Assembly: GCF_005116665.1 (NCBI RefSeq)
Contig: NZ_SWCJ01000017.1
Coordinates: 1 to 64,000, forward strand
DNA: 64,000 nt
Direction of reading: 5' to 3'
DNA from: Ferrimonas aestuarii
Lineage (GTDB): Bacteria; Pseudomonadota; Gammaproteobacteria; Enterobacterales; Shewanellaceae
Under the pieces are notes generated by a model. That model saw only the letters and a list, made by a program, of their open reading frames with translations, did no database searches and was not told where the DNA came from. Below, in pieces: positions 9,404 to 18,793 of the stretch (the first letter of the stretch is position 1; every line of letters starts with the position of its first letter). A program made the translations under genes and the position numbers.

Positions 9404-9411
9404 CCCCCCCC
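9404..9411 (+). repeat. C8 homopolymer in receptor leader
   Basis: A run of eight C residues 25 nt upstream of the GTG start of the TonB-dependent receptor, just 5' of its ribosome-binding site (AAGGA). Homopolymer tracts in this position can change length by slippage and vary expression of surface proteins. Eight bases is short for this. Confidence 0.7.
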
Positions 9412-9436
9412 GTCAAAAGACTGAAGGATCTTTGTC

Positions 9437-11596
9437 GTGAAAAAGACATACATTGCCAGCCTAATCATCTCGATGATGGCACCCAATTTCGCGTTCGCCG
9501 GTGACGAGCACCAACATGAAGCCGCCGAAAACGTTGAGCGCATTACCGTGACCGGTGTACGTCAGCGTCTTGAGCAGGCCGGTACTCTGGCCAACACCAT
9601 CATGAAGACCGAAGTGATCGGTTCTGACCTGATTGAAAGCAAAAATGCGGTAAACCTCACTGAAGCTATCGACAACTCGCCAGGCGTAAAAGTGTCTGCT
9701 GAGTGCTCCATGTGCGGTGTTAAGCGCATCATGATGAACGGCATGAAAGGTGAGCACACCACCATTTTGGTGGATGGTTTGCCAGTACATACCATGATCT
9801 CTGGCTACTACGCGGTGGACGCCATCCCAACCACGGGTATCTCTCGAATTGAAGTTGCTCGTGGTGCTGGTGCGTCTCTGATTGCACCGGAAGCCATTGG
9901 CGGTACCATCAACGTTATCACCGAAGAGCCGATTGAAAACGGCGCTGAAGTGGATATGTCTGTTGGCCAAGAGGGATATCGCAAGATGAGCCTGCTGGGC
10001 AAGGGCGTAAGTGAAGATGGCATGACTCGCCTGACTCTGATCGGCCAGTACGATGAGCGCGACCAGGTGGATAACGACGACAACAAAGTCAACGAAAACC
10101 CATCTCAAGAGAACCGCAGCTTTACTGCTCGCTTATCTCACGATGTGAATGACACCAACAACGTTGTTCTGCGCGTGTCCAATATCTATTCCGAAGTGTT
10201 TGGCGGCCCAATGCTGGGAGAAACCTTCGCGGATGGCAAAATGGGTAGCAAAAGTCAAATCATTGGCAGCTACGACGGCGTGGATTCTGCCCAGCTGTTT
10301 GAAGGCGGCGACGTTCGTAACGACTATGTAGGTAAAGCTTGGGAAACCACCGAGTGGATCGAAACCGTTCGTAATGAAGTGTCATTGAGCTGGCTGCATG
10401 ACTTCAGTGATGACCTGAACGTGACCCTGTCTGCCAGCTACGCCGACCACGAGCAAGACTCCTTCTATGAAGGCTTCGACTACTACGCCGAAGACACCAT
10501 GAACTTCTATGATGCCCGCTTCAACTACGTGGCTCATGATGATCACCTGCTGACTTTTGGTGCCGATTACCGCACCGAAGAGATGCGCTCTCAATCGCTG
10601 CAAGGCAGCTCTAACGCCGATTACACCTCAGACTCCTTCGATTACGACGTTTTGGGTGTGTACTTGCAGGATACTTGGCAAGCCACTGATGAGCTGGAAG
10701 TGAACCTAGCGCTGCGTTATGACCAGGTTAAAGCCGATTTCATTGACCCTGCGAAGCAAGGTACTGAAATTGACGAGTCTATCCTGTCTCCTCGTATGGA
10801 TATGCGTTATCGTCACACCGATGAGTTGACCTCTCGTTTCTCTGCCGGCCGCGGTTACCGTGCGCCACTGTCGTTCTTCGAAACTGACCACGGCATCCTA
10901 GATGGCACCAAAGGTTTCGTGATTGACGTTGACGACCTTGAGCGTTCCACCTCTGCTAACTACTCTCTGAGCTTCGAAGGTGAGCACTTCACTGCGACTG
11001 GTTCTGTTGCGTGGACCGAGGTAGAAAACCTAGCGGCCCTGACTGAAACCGACGATGGTGTGCCTAAGCTAACTCAGCTAGAAGAGGACGCCAGCGTGAT
11101 GACTTACGACATCGCTTTGGGCTATCAGGTGACTCACGACTTGACTCTGAACCTGACTGGCGAGTACTTCGATTACGACAGCGCCTTTAAGTCTTCTTAC
11201 GCCATCGCGCCTATCGAAGAGCGTGTAACCTTCAGTGTTGATTATGACGTTGCCGGTTGGGAACTGTACGCTAGCGTTGTTTGGATCGGCAGCCGCGACC
11301 TGAGCGATTACGGCTACGAAGGCTACAACCAAGTTGATAGCAACGGTAACGTGATTCTGTCTTCTAAGAAGACCACTGACGCACCGTCTTACTTCACCAT
11401 GGATCTGCGTGCGGCTTACGAGCTGAACGAGACCTTCTCTGTGTACGCCGGTGTGGCCAACCTGTTTGATTACACTCAAGCTGGCGACGAAGACACTCCG
11501 CTGTTCTACGATGCCGATGGTGGCTACGACGTAGGTTACATCTACGGTCCACTGCGTGGTCGTGAAGCCTACGTTGGTCTGAAGGCAACTTTCTAG
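9437..11596 (+). CDS. TonB-dependent outer-membrane receptor with Cys-x-x-Cys plug
   Basis: 719-residue TonB-dependent transporter that would import a ligand across the outer membrane with energy from TonB-ExbBD. Signal peptide 1-21 (ends AFA); the mature N-terminus is His-rich (GDEHQHE); TonB-box-like ERITVTG at 34-40; plug domain to about 165 with LVDGLPV and RIEVARGAGASLIAP; then a beta-barrel ending in Phe. Cys90 and Cys93 (AECSMCGVKR), followed by several Met residues (IMMNGMKG), sit in the plug. The family with such cysteines is not tied to one substrate; Cys/Met/His content suggests a soft metal such as copper, an inference only. Start is GTG with AAGGA. Two thioredoxin-fold genes follow, the first after 1 nt. 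Confidence 0.85.
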   Translation: MKKTYIASLIISMMAPNFAFAGDEHQHEAAENVERITVTGVRQRLEQAGTLANTIMKTEVIGSDLIESKNAVNLTEAIDNSPGVKVSAECSMCGVKRIMMNGMKGEHTTILVDGLPVHTMISGYYAVDAIPTTGISRIEVARGAGASLIAPEAIGGTINVITEEPIENGAEVDMSVGQEGYRKMSLLGKGVSEDGMTRLTLIGQYDERDQVDNDDNKVNENPSQENRSFTARLSHDVNDTNNVVLRVSNIYSEVFGGPMLGETFADGKMGSKSQIIGSYDGVDSAQLFEGGDVRNDYVGKAWETTEWIETVRNEVSLSWLHDFSDDLNVTLSASYADHEQDSFYEGFDYYAEDTMNFYDARFNYVAHDDHLLTFGADYRTEEMRSQSLQGSSNADYTSDSFDYDVLGVYLQDTWQATDELEVNLALRYDQVKADFIDPAKQGTEIDESILSPRMDMRYRHTDELTSRFSAGRGYRAPLSFFETDHGILDGTKGFVIDVDDLERSTSANYSLSFEGEHFTATGSVAWTEVENLAALTETDDGVPKLTQLEEDASVMTYDIALGYQVTHDLTLNLTGEYFDYDSAFKSSYAIAPIEERVTFSVDYDVAGWELYASVVWIGSRDLSDYGYEGYNQVDSNGNVILSSKKTTDAPSYFTMDLRAAYELNETFSVYAGVANLFDYTQAGDEDTPLFYDADGGYDVGYIYGPLRGREAYVGLKATF

Positions 11597-11597
11597 T

Positions 11598-12074
11598 ATG
11601 AAAGCGTGGCGATATCTGCTTGCTGCTGGCTTACTTTGGCTGCCCGTTTTAGGGGCAGCTGAAGAGGCTGAGGCTCCGCAACTGCTGGGCTATGAGCATA
11701 AAAACCTTCGCAGTGGTGAGGTGACTGATCTCACTGCACTGAAGGGCAAACCGGTGGCGATGATGTTTTTTGAGCCGGATTGCAGTTGGTGTATCAAGCA
11801 AGCCCGCTTGTTTGCGGGGCTTCAAGAACAGTGTCAACAACAGTTTTCTACGGTGTTGTTGGGCGTTCACGGCAAGCAGATCGCCTTAAAGCGCACCCTG
11901 TTTGATCTTGGGGTTAAGCTACCCGCTTACCAAGCATCGAAGGCTCTGCTGCATGACATGGGGGGCATTCCTGCCACGCCCATCATGCTGATCACCGATG
12001 AACAGGGACGTTATCGCCGCTATTTCAGAGGCATGACCGAACAGGAGCAGTTGACGCCACTATTGTGCGGCTAA
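11598..12074 (+). CDS. Exported thioredoxin-fold protein (TlpA/redoxin-like)
   Basis: 158 residues with a signal peptide (about 1-20, ending LGA) and a thioredoxin fold whose active site is Cys62-Ser-Trp-Cys65 in FFEPDCSWC. The cis-proline region GIPATPIML is present, so it should be a periplasmic thiol-disulfide oxidoreductase. ATG follows the receptor stop codon by a single base, so the two are surely co-transcribed and translationally coupled. A role in reducing the receptor's cysteine pair or the imported ligand is inferred from context. Specific substrate unknown. Confidence 0.75.
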   Translation: MKAWRYLLAAGLLWLPVLGAAEEAEAPQLLGYEHKNLRSGEVTDLTALKGKPVAMMFFEPDCSWCIKQARLFAGLQEQCQQQFSTVLLGVHGKQIALKRTLFDLGVKLPAYQASKALLHDMGGIPATPIMLITDEQGRYRRYFRGMTEQEQLTPLLCG

Positions 12075-12096
12075 AATGAACTTCTGCTTGAAAAAT

Positions 12097-12123
12097 AATG
12101 TCGTCTTAGGGCGACATTTTTTT
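12097..12123 (+). terminator. Intrinsic terminator after the redoxin gene
   Basis: AATGTCG, 8-nt loop, CGACATT, with a run of T at 12117-12123. It lies between the exported redoxin and the membrane-anchored thioredoxin-like gene, so the latter may be only partly co-transcribed with the receptor. Confidence 0.75.
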
Positions 12124-12166
12124 GCCTGCAATTTGCGGTATAACGGCAACGACTTTGGGAGGCAAT

Positions 12167-12502
12167 ATGATCAAATGGATAGTGGGAGTCGCATTGGCCG
12201 GGGCGCTGATGAACTACGCGTATTATCAGCTTGGGGCGGGCGCTCGAGTTGCCACTGAGCTCAATGCCAAGCACAACAGTGATGTGGTGCTCTACAGCGC
12301 CGCGTGGTGCACCGCCTGTGCGGCGACGCGACGCTTCTTAAATGCGAACCAGATTGAGTTTGTGGAGCTGGACATGGAACAAGACCCTCAAGGCTCAGCC
12401 GAGTTTGCTCAGTTTGGTGGTCACGGCATTCCACTGGTGATTGCCAAAGGCACTGTGATTCGAGGCCACCGTCCACAGGCATTGATGCAGGCGCTTCAAT
12501 AA
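12167..12502 (+). CDS. Membrane-anchored glutaredoxin/thioredoxin-like protein
   Basis: 111 residues: one N-terminal membrane segment (about 3-22) then a glutaredoxin-type domain with active site Cys48-Thr-Ala-Cys51 (AAWCTACAATRRFL), cis-Pro in GHGIPLV and the glutaredoxin-like FVELDMEQD strand. Start ATG 12167 is set by GGGAGG just upstream; the longer in-frame opening begins with TTG and adds residues with no family resemblance. Topology suggests the redox domain faces the periplasm. Together with the preceding gene it forms a thiol-redox pair next to the Cys-containing receptor. Confidence 0.7.
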   Translation: MIKWIVGVALAGALMNYAYYQLGAGARVATELNAKHNSDVVLYSAAWCTACAATRRFLNANQIEFVELDMEQDPQGSAEFAQFGGHGIPLVIAKGTVIRGHRPQALMQALQ

Positions 12503-12521
12503 CAGCGACAGACACAACAAC

Positions 12522-12547
12522 GCCGCTCGATTGAGCGGCTTTGTTTT
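12522..12547 (+). terminator. Intrinsic terminator
   Basis: GCCGCTC-GATT-GAGCGGC followed by TTTGTTTT, 20 nt after the glutaredoxin-like gene; its T-run reaches the stop of the convergent symporter gene. Confidence 0.8.
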
Positions 12548-13865
12548 ATGCTGATTTGGTCGATTTTCGGCGATTGAGGCGGCGTATTAATGCTTGTTGG
12601 GCCTGTTGACCTAATCGGTAGTTTTTTATTAGAGCCAATGTGGGTAGCAGTAACAGGATTGGCCAACCCAAAAAGCCAAGTTGCAGCCCGAACATGCCAT
12701 CAGCCGCGGCGACCTCTTTACCGTTGAAGCCATACAGAACAGCAAGCCCAAGTGCTGCAGCGCCCCCCACTCCTTGGTTTAGCTTAAATACCAGTGCTTG
12801 AATGGCAAACAGGGTTGCTCCACGTTCTCGACGATTGCGCCAACGATCATAATCGAGAAGGTCAGCGAGCATGGAAGGCAATACTAATGACGATAACCCA
12901 ACAGCACAGCCAATGGCCGCCATACCATATTGCATCTGTCTCAGTGCGTGTTCTCCCGGCTCAATGGTGCTAATAAACAGCAAACTGATGATTAGAAAAA
13001 GTGCGGAGATCCCCAAACCGTGGTGCTTTTCAATACGCTTGAGCACCTGCGTCCAGATGGGCAATGACAGTACCGTCATGATCGGCATTGGCATGCCTAT
13101 CATGGCGATATCCTCGCCAAGATTGAGGTAGTGGTTGGCATAAATGACGAACATTCCAGAAATTCCACCAGTGGCAAGGCCAAACAACACCTGCGTTACC
13201 ATGAAATGGCGCAAAATGGGAAGTTGATGCCATAGGTGCCACAAGTCCATTAAGTGTGGCCGTTGATGGTTGCAATGAGTTTCGGGAGTGATTCGCCAAA
13301 GGAGCAACAACGTGGTGGGTAGGCCAATAATGATCACCCACGCAATGGCCCGAAAAATGTCGGGAGAGAACTTATGAACACCCACCAGTAACATCGGCAT
13401 CGTCATAAATAAAATGCCGCCGATAAAGCCCATCATTTGTCTCCAGACCACGACCCGGTTGCGTTCGTGATAATCGTCTGAGAGCGCGGCAGTCAGCGTA
13501 CTGTGGGGGATTTCGATTAAAGTCCAGCCTAAGCTGCTGGTGAGATACCACAGCAGCAGATACAGAAAGCCAACATCACTCGGGGGTTGAAACAGCGGGT
13601 AGACGGAGGCAAGCAACATTAGAACCCCGACCGCCATTAGGGGTTTGCGTTTGCCCAAGCGGTCGCTGATGAGGCCGATAAGCGGATCGGTTACCGCATC
13701 AAACAGTCGCATCAACAGCATTACCGTTGCCAAAGCACTGGCACTGATCGCCGTGTACTCAAGGTAGTAGTTTGGCAGTATCGCGGCTGTTGGTGACATC
13801 AGCATCGACAGTGGCAGGTTGATGAGACTGAATAAGATCAGTTTTGATGTGGGGTAACGCTTCAT
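12546..13865 (-). CDS. MelB-like (GPH family) sugar:cation symporter
   Basis: About 439 residues with twelve hydrophobic segments; member of the glycoside-pentoside-hexuronide:cation symporter family in the MFS. Seen: the family's early acidic helix and loop RLFDAVTDPLIGLISDRLGKRKP (Asp residues for cation binding and the MFS loop), a conserved central region, and LLDYDRWRNRRERGATLFA near the end. The substrate cannot be read from sequence, and no sugar enzymes are adjacent. ATG 13865 is chosen over the longer frame from 13964 because it starts directly before TM1 (KLILFSLINLPL); its Shine-Dalgarno is weak. Confidence 0.8.
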   Translation of the reverse strand: MKRYPTSKLILFSLINLPLSMLMSPTAAILPNYYLEYTAISASALATVMLLMRLFDAVTDPLIGLISDRLGKRKPLMAVGVLMLLASVYPLFQPPSDVGFLYLLLWYLTSSLGWTLIEIPHSTLTAALSDDYHERNRVVVWRQMMGFIGGILFMTMPMLLVGVHKFSPDIFRAIAWVIIIGLPTTLLLLWRITPETHCNHQRPHLMDLWHLWHQLPILRHFMVTQVLFGLATGGISGMFVIYANHYLNLGEDIAMIGMPMPIMTVLSLPIWTQVLKRIEKHHGLGISALFLIISLLFISTIEPGEHALRQMQYGMAAIGCAVGLSSLVLPSMLADLLDYDRWRNRRERGATLFAIQALVFKLNQGVGGAAALGLAVLYGFNGKEVAAADGMFGLQLGFLGWPILLLLPTLALIKNYRLGQQAQQALIRRLNRRKSTKSA

Positions 13866-14030
13866 GGTGTTGATGGTGATTCCAATACAGACAGGTCGTG
13901 GTTGTGAGTCTTGAACACCTAAAAGGGTAGCCACAGGTCTTATAAATGGCGCATAGGGTAACAAAAGCAGGAACTTTGAATCGTGAGCAAATGCGAAATA
14001 CGATGAAATTTAGACTGGCGCAAGTATGAC

Positions 14031-14057
14031 AAAGCCGCTCAATCGAGCGGCTTTGTT
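14031..14057. terminator. Hairpin terminator downstream of gor
   Basis: AAAGCCGCTC-AATC-GAGCGGCTTT, a perfect 10-bp stem lying 3' of gor and upstream of the symporter gene on the minus strand. It is almost the same stem as the terminator at 12522-12547, but inverted in the loop. The T-run is better on the plus strand (TTTGTTTATT) than the minus. Confidence 0.6.
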
Positions 14058-14085
14058 TATTGTGGCTTGATGCGTTTGTTGGTGC

Positions 14086-15441
14086 TTAGCGCATGGTAAC
14101 AAACTCTTCCGCGCTGGTTGGGTGCAGAGCCACCGTCGCATCGAAATCGGCTTTGGTGGCGCCCATCTTAATGGCGACGGCGAAGCCTTGCAGGATCTCA
14201 TCCATGCCCAAGCCGATACCGTGCAAGCCCACGATTTTCTCGTCTGGGCCGGCGGTAACCAGCTTCATCTGGGTCTGCTGGCGGTGAGCGGTAACGGCGG
14301 TGTACATGGCCGCAAAGCCTGAGGTGTATACCTTAACGTTGTCTTCACCGTACTGCTCGATCGCTTGAGGCTCGGTTAGACCTATGGTGCCAATAGTTGG
14401 GTGGCTAAATACCACGGTGGGCACCAGTGAGTAATCCATCTTGGCATTCGGTTGGCCACCAAACAGGCGTTCAGACAGTTGGCGCCCGGCTTTGACTGCA
14501 ACGGGAGTCAGTTCGATGCCACCGGCCATGATGTCACCCACGGTGTAGATTCCCTCGACATTGGTGTTCTGGTACTCATCTACTGGGATGAAGCCCCATT
14601 GGTCTCGTTCAACGCCCGCTGCCTCGATGTTGATTACGTCGGTAGCTGGTTCACGACCAATGGCCCAGATCAGCGTATCTACGTTGATGCTGTTGCCATT
14701 TTCCAGCTTCAAGGTCAGGCTGCCATCCGTTTCTTTCACCACTTCTGATGGAATCGAGTGGGTGTGAAGGGTTGGGCCTTCCTGGGCCATTAGCTCTACT
14801 AGGGTTTCCACGACCATAGGATCAAAGCTGCGCAGCGGTGCGTGTTTGCGAACCAGTAGGTGGGTTTCACTGCCCAGAGCATGCAGTACGCCAGCCAACT
14901 CGACAGCAATGTAGCCCGCACCAATGACGGCGACGCGTTTGGGCTGCTCTGTCAACTCGAAGAAGCCGTTGGAGTCGATGCCGTGTTCGGCACCTGGAAT
15001 GTTTGGAATGGTTGGGCGACCGCCGGTGGCAATCAGGATGTGCGGCGCAGTGTAGTGCTCGCCATTTACCTCAATGGTGCGTGAGTCGACAAACTTACCA
15101 AAGCCATTGACCAAGGTAACGCCATTGGCGTCTAGGCCGCGATTGTAACCGCCATGGATACGCTCGATGTAGGCTTCGCGACTTTCCACCAATTTACTCC
15201 AGCTAAAGCTATTGAGTGTGGTATCAAAGCCATAATCAGGACCATACAGCTTAATGGCTTCAGCGATTTGGGCACCAAACCACATCACCTTTTTTGGCAC
15301 ACAACCGACATTTACGCAGGTTCCACCTAGGTGCTGAGCTTCAATAAGCAGCACCTTTGCGCCACGCATGGCGGCACGGTTAGCCGAAGCGATGCCGCCA
15401 GAACCGGCGCCGAGAACGATATAGTCAAATTGCTGTGCCAT
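14086..15441 (-). CDS. gor: Glutathione reductase
   Basis: NADPH-dependent flavoprotein keeping glutathione reduced. 451 residues, standard. FAD-binding [15 protein letters not shown] at the N-terminus; redox-active disulfide in [21 protein letters not shown]-binding [17 protein letters not shown] with the following [11 protein letters not shown], whose Arg residues mark NADPH preference; C-terminal catalytic His-Glu in [16 protein letters not shown] 15441. Monocistronic, followed by a hairpin. Confidence 0.96.
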   Translation of the reverse strand: MAQQFDYIVLGAGSGGIASANRAAMRGAKVLLIEAQHLGGTCVNVGCVPKKVMWFGAQIAEAIKLYGPDYGFDTTLNSFSWSKLVESREAYIERIHGGYNRGLDANGVTLVNGFGKFVDSRTIEVNGEHYTAPHILIATGGRPTIPNIPGAEHGIDSNGFFELTEQPKRVAVIGAGYIAVELAGVLHALGSETHLLVRKHAPLRSFDPMVVETLVELMAQEGPTLHTHSIPSEVVKETDGSLTLKLENGNSINVDTLIWAIGREPATDVINIEAAGVERDQWGFIPVDEYQNTNVEGIYTVGDIMAGGIELTPVAVKAGRQLSERLFGGQPNAKMDYSLVPTVVFSHPTIGTIGLTEPQAIEQYGEDNVKVYTSGFAAMYTAVTAHRQQTQMKLVTAGPDEKIVGLHGIGLGMDEILQGFAVAIKMGATKADFDATVALHPTSAEEFVTMR

Positions 15442-15532
15442 TAGGGGAGTCCTTTTAAACAGTTATCCCCCAATTCTTACCTTAACTGGCATTCACGGCA
15501 AGTGAGTTTGCTCGATTGCAGTTATCGTTCCC

Positions 15533-16213
15533 TTAGAAGTTGGTAATCAGATGCACGCCCATCCAGTAGTGACTGTCGTCGTCGCCTACATCCAGATGCA
15601 CGTCTTTGTGACCTTGTTGATGTTCTGCAATGAGGTTCAATGCCCATTGAGGGCTGAGTTGGTATTCGGCACAGGCACCAAAGGTGGTGTGATTACTGCC
15701 GTCGTGGGCTGGACTGGCATAGCCGTAATCAAACGCGGCCATGAAGTATGGGGTGATGTCCAGCTTTGAGGTGACAGAGAAGCGTCGCTGAATCCCCAGC
15801 TCCACAAAGCTGCCGTTGGCTTGGGTGCTGTATACGTAGGTCGTGAATGGTTCAAACCAATCTAGGCCACCATAAGCGATTCCCGCAGAGAGTTCGTTGT
15901 CTGAGAGACTGTCTCGAATAAATTCCAGTCGGTTGTAGCCAACGTAAGTCGATAACTCGCCGAATTCCACCGCGTATTCGATCCCAAGATCCAATTCGTC
16001 GTAGTCATCTTGGCTTTCCGCCGCGACGCCGTAGGTGGCACTGAGGGTCAGCGCGTCGGTTAGCGTGCTGGCAGCTCCTAGCCAAAAGATGCCGCCGTCG
16101 ATGTTCTGTCGACCTTCGGAGATGTACTTGCTGTCATACCCTAGGTTTAACTCGGCGGCCTGTGTTGTAACACAAACCAGAAGCGTCATCGCTGCGGTGA
16201 TGGACCAGTTCAT
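15533..16213 (-). CDS. Predicted outer-membrane beta-barrel protein
   Basis: 226 residues; signal peptide of about 19 residues (ends TQA) followed by alternating amphipathic strands such as ALTLSATYGVAAES and GELSTYVGYNRLEF, and a C-terminal aromatic residue (HLITNF), all typical of a small outer-membrane beta-barrel. The opening NLGYDSKYISEGRQN resembles a family of uncharacterised outer-membrane proteins of Shewanella and Vibrio relatives. Function unknown. Transcribed towards gor, with its own start at ATG 16213. Confidence 0.65.
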   Translation of the reverse strand: MNWSITAAMTLLVCVTTQAAELNLGYDSKYISEGRQNIDGGIFWLGAASTLTDALTLSATYGVAAESQDDYDELDLGIEYAVEFGELSTYVGYNRLEFIRDSLSDNELSAGIAYGGLDWFEPFTTYVYSTQANGSFVELGIQRRFSVTSKLDITPYFMAAFDYGYASPAHDGSNHTTFGACAEYQLSPQWALNLIAEHQQGHKDVHLDVGDDDSHYWMGVHLITNF

Positions 16214-16417
16214 AGTAGCGTCTCTGTAGTGGAGAAGGGCGCGATAGTAAATTCATCGGCGGCCTGACTCAGTGATCCTTGTCTAAATTTGCTGTTGGTT
16301 TCTTGGAATTTTTAACCATTTTGGGATTTTTCCTATGGGGTTGTGTTCTCCATCATTCGCCCCCATCCTATTTTTAATTAAGTTTTGCTTTGCTATTGGC
16401 CATTTAAAGGAGCCGTC

Positions 16418-18460
16418 ATGCCGAACCCGTTGCAACAGACTGAGCAGCTGCCTCGTTTCTCTGAAATTAAACCAGAGCACATTCAACCTGCGGTAGAAGA
16501 GGCTTTGACAGCCTGCCGTCAAAAGGTTGAACAGGTAGTGGCCCAAACTGGTGGCTATACCTGGGAAAACCTAGTGGAGCCATTGGACGAGGTGGACGAT
16601 CACCTAGGTAAGCTCTGGTCTCCGGTGAGCCACATGAACTCAGTAGTTAGCAACGAAGAGCTACGAGCGGCTCACGATGCTTGCCTACCGGCACTGTCTG
16701 AGTATGGCACCTGGGTGGGGCAAAATAAGGGTTTGTATCAAGCCTATGTTTCTTTGAAACAGTCTGATGAGTTTGAAAAACTCACCACTGAGCAGCAAAA
16801 GGTTATCGACAACGCCCTGCGAGACTTCGAGTTGTCAGGCATCGGCTTGGACGACGATAAGCAGACGCGTTATGGCGAAATTAAGATGCGTTTGTCTGAG
16901 TTATCCAGCCAGTATTCCAACCAGGTTCTGGATGCCACTAACGCTTGGACCAAGTTGGTTGACGATGTGAGTGCGTTGTCTGGCTTACCGGAGAGCGCCA
17001 TCGCTGCGGCCCGTCAAACCGCAGAGCAGCGCGGTCAGGAAGGGTATCTGATCACCTTGGAGTTCCCATCTTACCTCGCGGTCATGACCTATGCCGACGA
17101 TGCCGAGCTTCGCCGAGAGGTGTATACCGCGTTCAGCACTCGAGCTTCCGATGTTGGCCCCAATGCCGGTGAGTTCGATAACGGCCCTCTGATGGCCGAA
17201 ATGCTGTCGCTAAAACATGAATTGGCGCAGCTGCTTGGCTTTGAAAACTACGCGGAAACCAGTTTGGCCACCAAAATGGCCCAAAGCCCACAGCAGGTGG
17301 TGGAGTTTTTGAATGAGCTGGCACTGCGCTCTCGCCCTCAGGCGAAGCAAGAGTTGGCCAACCTGACCAAATACGCCAAAGAGCACCATGGTGCGGAATC
17401 CCTGAACGCCTGGGACATCGGCTATTTTGCTGAGAAACAGAAACATCACCTGTATGACATCTCCGATGAAATGCTCCGCCCCTATTTCCCTGAGCAGCAG
17501 GCGTTATCTGGTTTGTTCACCACGGTCGAGAAGCTGTTTAAGGTGAAGGTGTCGGAAGTGTCCGGTGTAGATACTTGGCATAAAGATGTGCGCTTCTTCG
17601 ACATTCACGATGCCGAAGGCGAACTTCGAGGCAGCTTCTATCTGGATCTTTATGCTCGTCAAAACAAACGAGGCGGCGCTTGGATGGACGATTGTCGCGG
17701 CCGCCGTACCTTGGGTAGTGGTGAGCTTCAAACCCCAGTGGCTTACTTGACCTGTAACTTCAATGGCCCGGTAGGCGATCAGCCAGCACTGTTTACCCAC
17801 GATGAGGTGGTAACCCTGTTCCATGAGTTTGGTCACGGGATTCATCACATGCTGACTAAGGTCAATGCCAGCAGTGTTGCCGGCATTAACGGTGTGCCTT
17901 GGGATGCGGTGGAGCTGCCGAGTCAGTTCCTAGAGAACTGGTGCTGGCAGGAGGAGGCATTAGCCTTCATCTCCGGCCACTTTGAAACCGGTGAGCCACT
18001 GCCAAAGGCGATGCTGGACAAGATGCTGGCGGCGAAAAACTACCAGAGTGCCATGATGATGGTACGCCAGCTGGAATTCTCTCTGTTCGATTTCCGTCTG
18101 CATTTAGAATACGCCTCAGACAAGGGCGATCGCATTCAGCAAACCTTGGATGAAGTGCGAAATCAGGTATCGGTGATCAAAGCGCCGGAATTTAATCGTT
18201 TCCAACATGGCTTTAGTCATATATTCGCAGGTGGTTATGCTGCCGGTTATTACAGTTACAAGTGGGCGGAAGTGTTATCTGCGGATGCGTTCAGTCGATT
18301 CGAAGAGGAGGGGGTTTTTAATACCTCAACTGGCGCCGATTTCTTAAATTGCATCTTGGAGCGTGGTGGCAGTGAAGAGCCGATGGCGCTGTTTACCCGA
18401 TTCCGAGGGCGAGAGCCGCAAATTGATGCCCTATTGAGGCACAGTGGCATTGCCGCGTAG
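16418..18460 (+). CDS. prlC: Oligopeptidase A (M3 family zinc peptidase)
   Basis: Cytoplasmic zinc endopeptidase that degrades signal peptides and short peptides. About 680 residues, the usual size. Zinc-binding HEFGH is visible in TLFHEFGHGIHHML, with the downstream Glu ligand region in PSQFLENWCWQEE. ATG 16418 is set by AAAGGAG 8 nt upstream; an in-frame start at 16385 lacks such a site. Adjacent to gor, though divergent from it across the membrane-protein gene. Confidence 0.95.
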   Translation: MPNPLQQTEQLPRFSEIKPEHIQPAVEEALTACRQKVEQVVAQTGGYTWENLVEPLDEVDDHLGKLWSPVSHMNSVVSNEELRAAHDACLPALSEYGTWVGQNKGLYQAYVSLKQSDEFEKLTTEQQKVIDNALRDFELSGIGLDDDKQTRYGEIKMRLSELSSQYSNQVLDATNAWTKLVDDVSALSGLPESAIAAARQTAEQRGQEGYLITLEFPSYLAVMTYADDAELRREVYTAFSTRASDVGPNAGEFDNGPLMAEMLSLKHELAQLLGFENYAETSLATKMAQSPQQVVEFLNELALRSRPQAKQELANLTKYAKEHHGAESLNAWDIGYFAEKQKHHLYDISDEMLRPYFPEQQALSGLFTTVEKLFKVKVSEVSGVDTWHKDVRFFDIHDAEGELRGSFYLDLYARQNKRGGAWMDDCRGRRTLGSGELQTPVAYLTCNFNGPVGDQPALFTHDEVVTLFHEFGHGIHHMLTKVNASSVAGINGVPWDAVELPSQFLENWCWQEEALAFISGHFETGEPLPKAMLDKMLAAKNYQSAMMMVRQLEFSLFDFRLHLEYASDKGDRIQQTLDEVRNQVSVIKAPEFNRFQHGFSHIFAGGYAAGYYSYKWAEVLSADAFSRFEEEGVFNTSTGADFLNCILERGGSEEPMALFTRFRGREPQIDALLRHSGIAA

Positions 18461-18476
18461 CACTAAAATTTATGAC

Positions 18477-18505
18477 AAAAGGGCCGATATTTATCGGCCC
18501 TTTTT
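18477..18505 (+). terminator. Intrinsic terminator of prlC
   Basis: AAAAGGGCCGATA-TT-TATCGGCCC followed by TTTTT, right after the prlC stop. The A-run on the other side makes it potentially bidirectional. Confidence 0.9.
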
Positions 18506-18793
18506 ACTTTCGGAGCAATATTGTTGTTACCTAAATCGTAATGATATTGAACCCCAGTCATTGGCTTGAGTGAATTTCAGTTAAATGAAATTTGAATTCC
18601 CTAGAACGAAATTCACTTGCGATTATTGATTTAGGTCATGATTCGTTCGAGTTTATTTTGCAACTTGTTGTTATATATAAAATAGTACAATTGTATATGT
18701 GATCTATGTTTCAGAAGCAGCGATTGAATTTTGATTAGATAGCCTGAGTGCCCATAGCGCGTCGTAGAAAGCACAACAGGAGTTTTTAAGGAA
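18506..18793 (+). other. AT-rich region upstream of the TetR gene with nested inverted repeats
   Basis: No gene seen. It holds nested inverted repeats: AATTTCA-N6-TGAAATT at 18573-18592 inside the wider pair AGTGAATTTC (18569-18578) and GAAATTCACT (18608-18617). This is a candidate operator for the following TetR-family repressor. A weak FNR-like TTGAT-TTAG-GTCAT lies at 18626-18639. The stretch from 18661 to 18700 is very A+T rich (TATATATAAAATAG), suiting a promoter, but I cannot fix a -35/-10 pair. Confidence 0.45.

Noticed and set aside
9461..10108. 215-residue open frame on the minus strand
   Set aside because: Antisense shadow of the TonB receptor; no ribosome-binding site and composition typical of a reversed frame.
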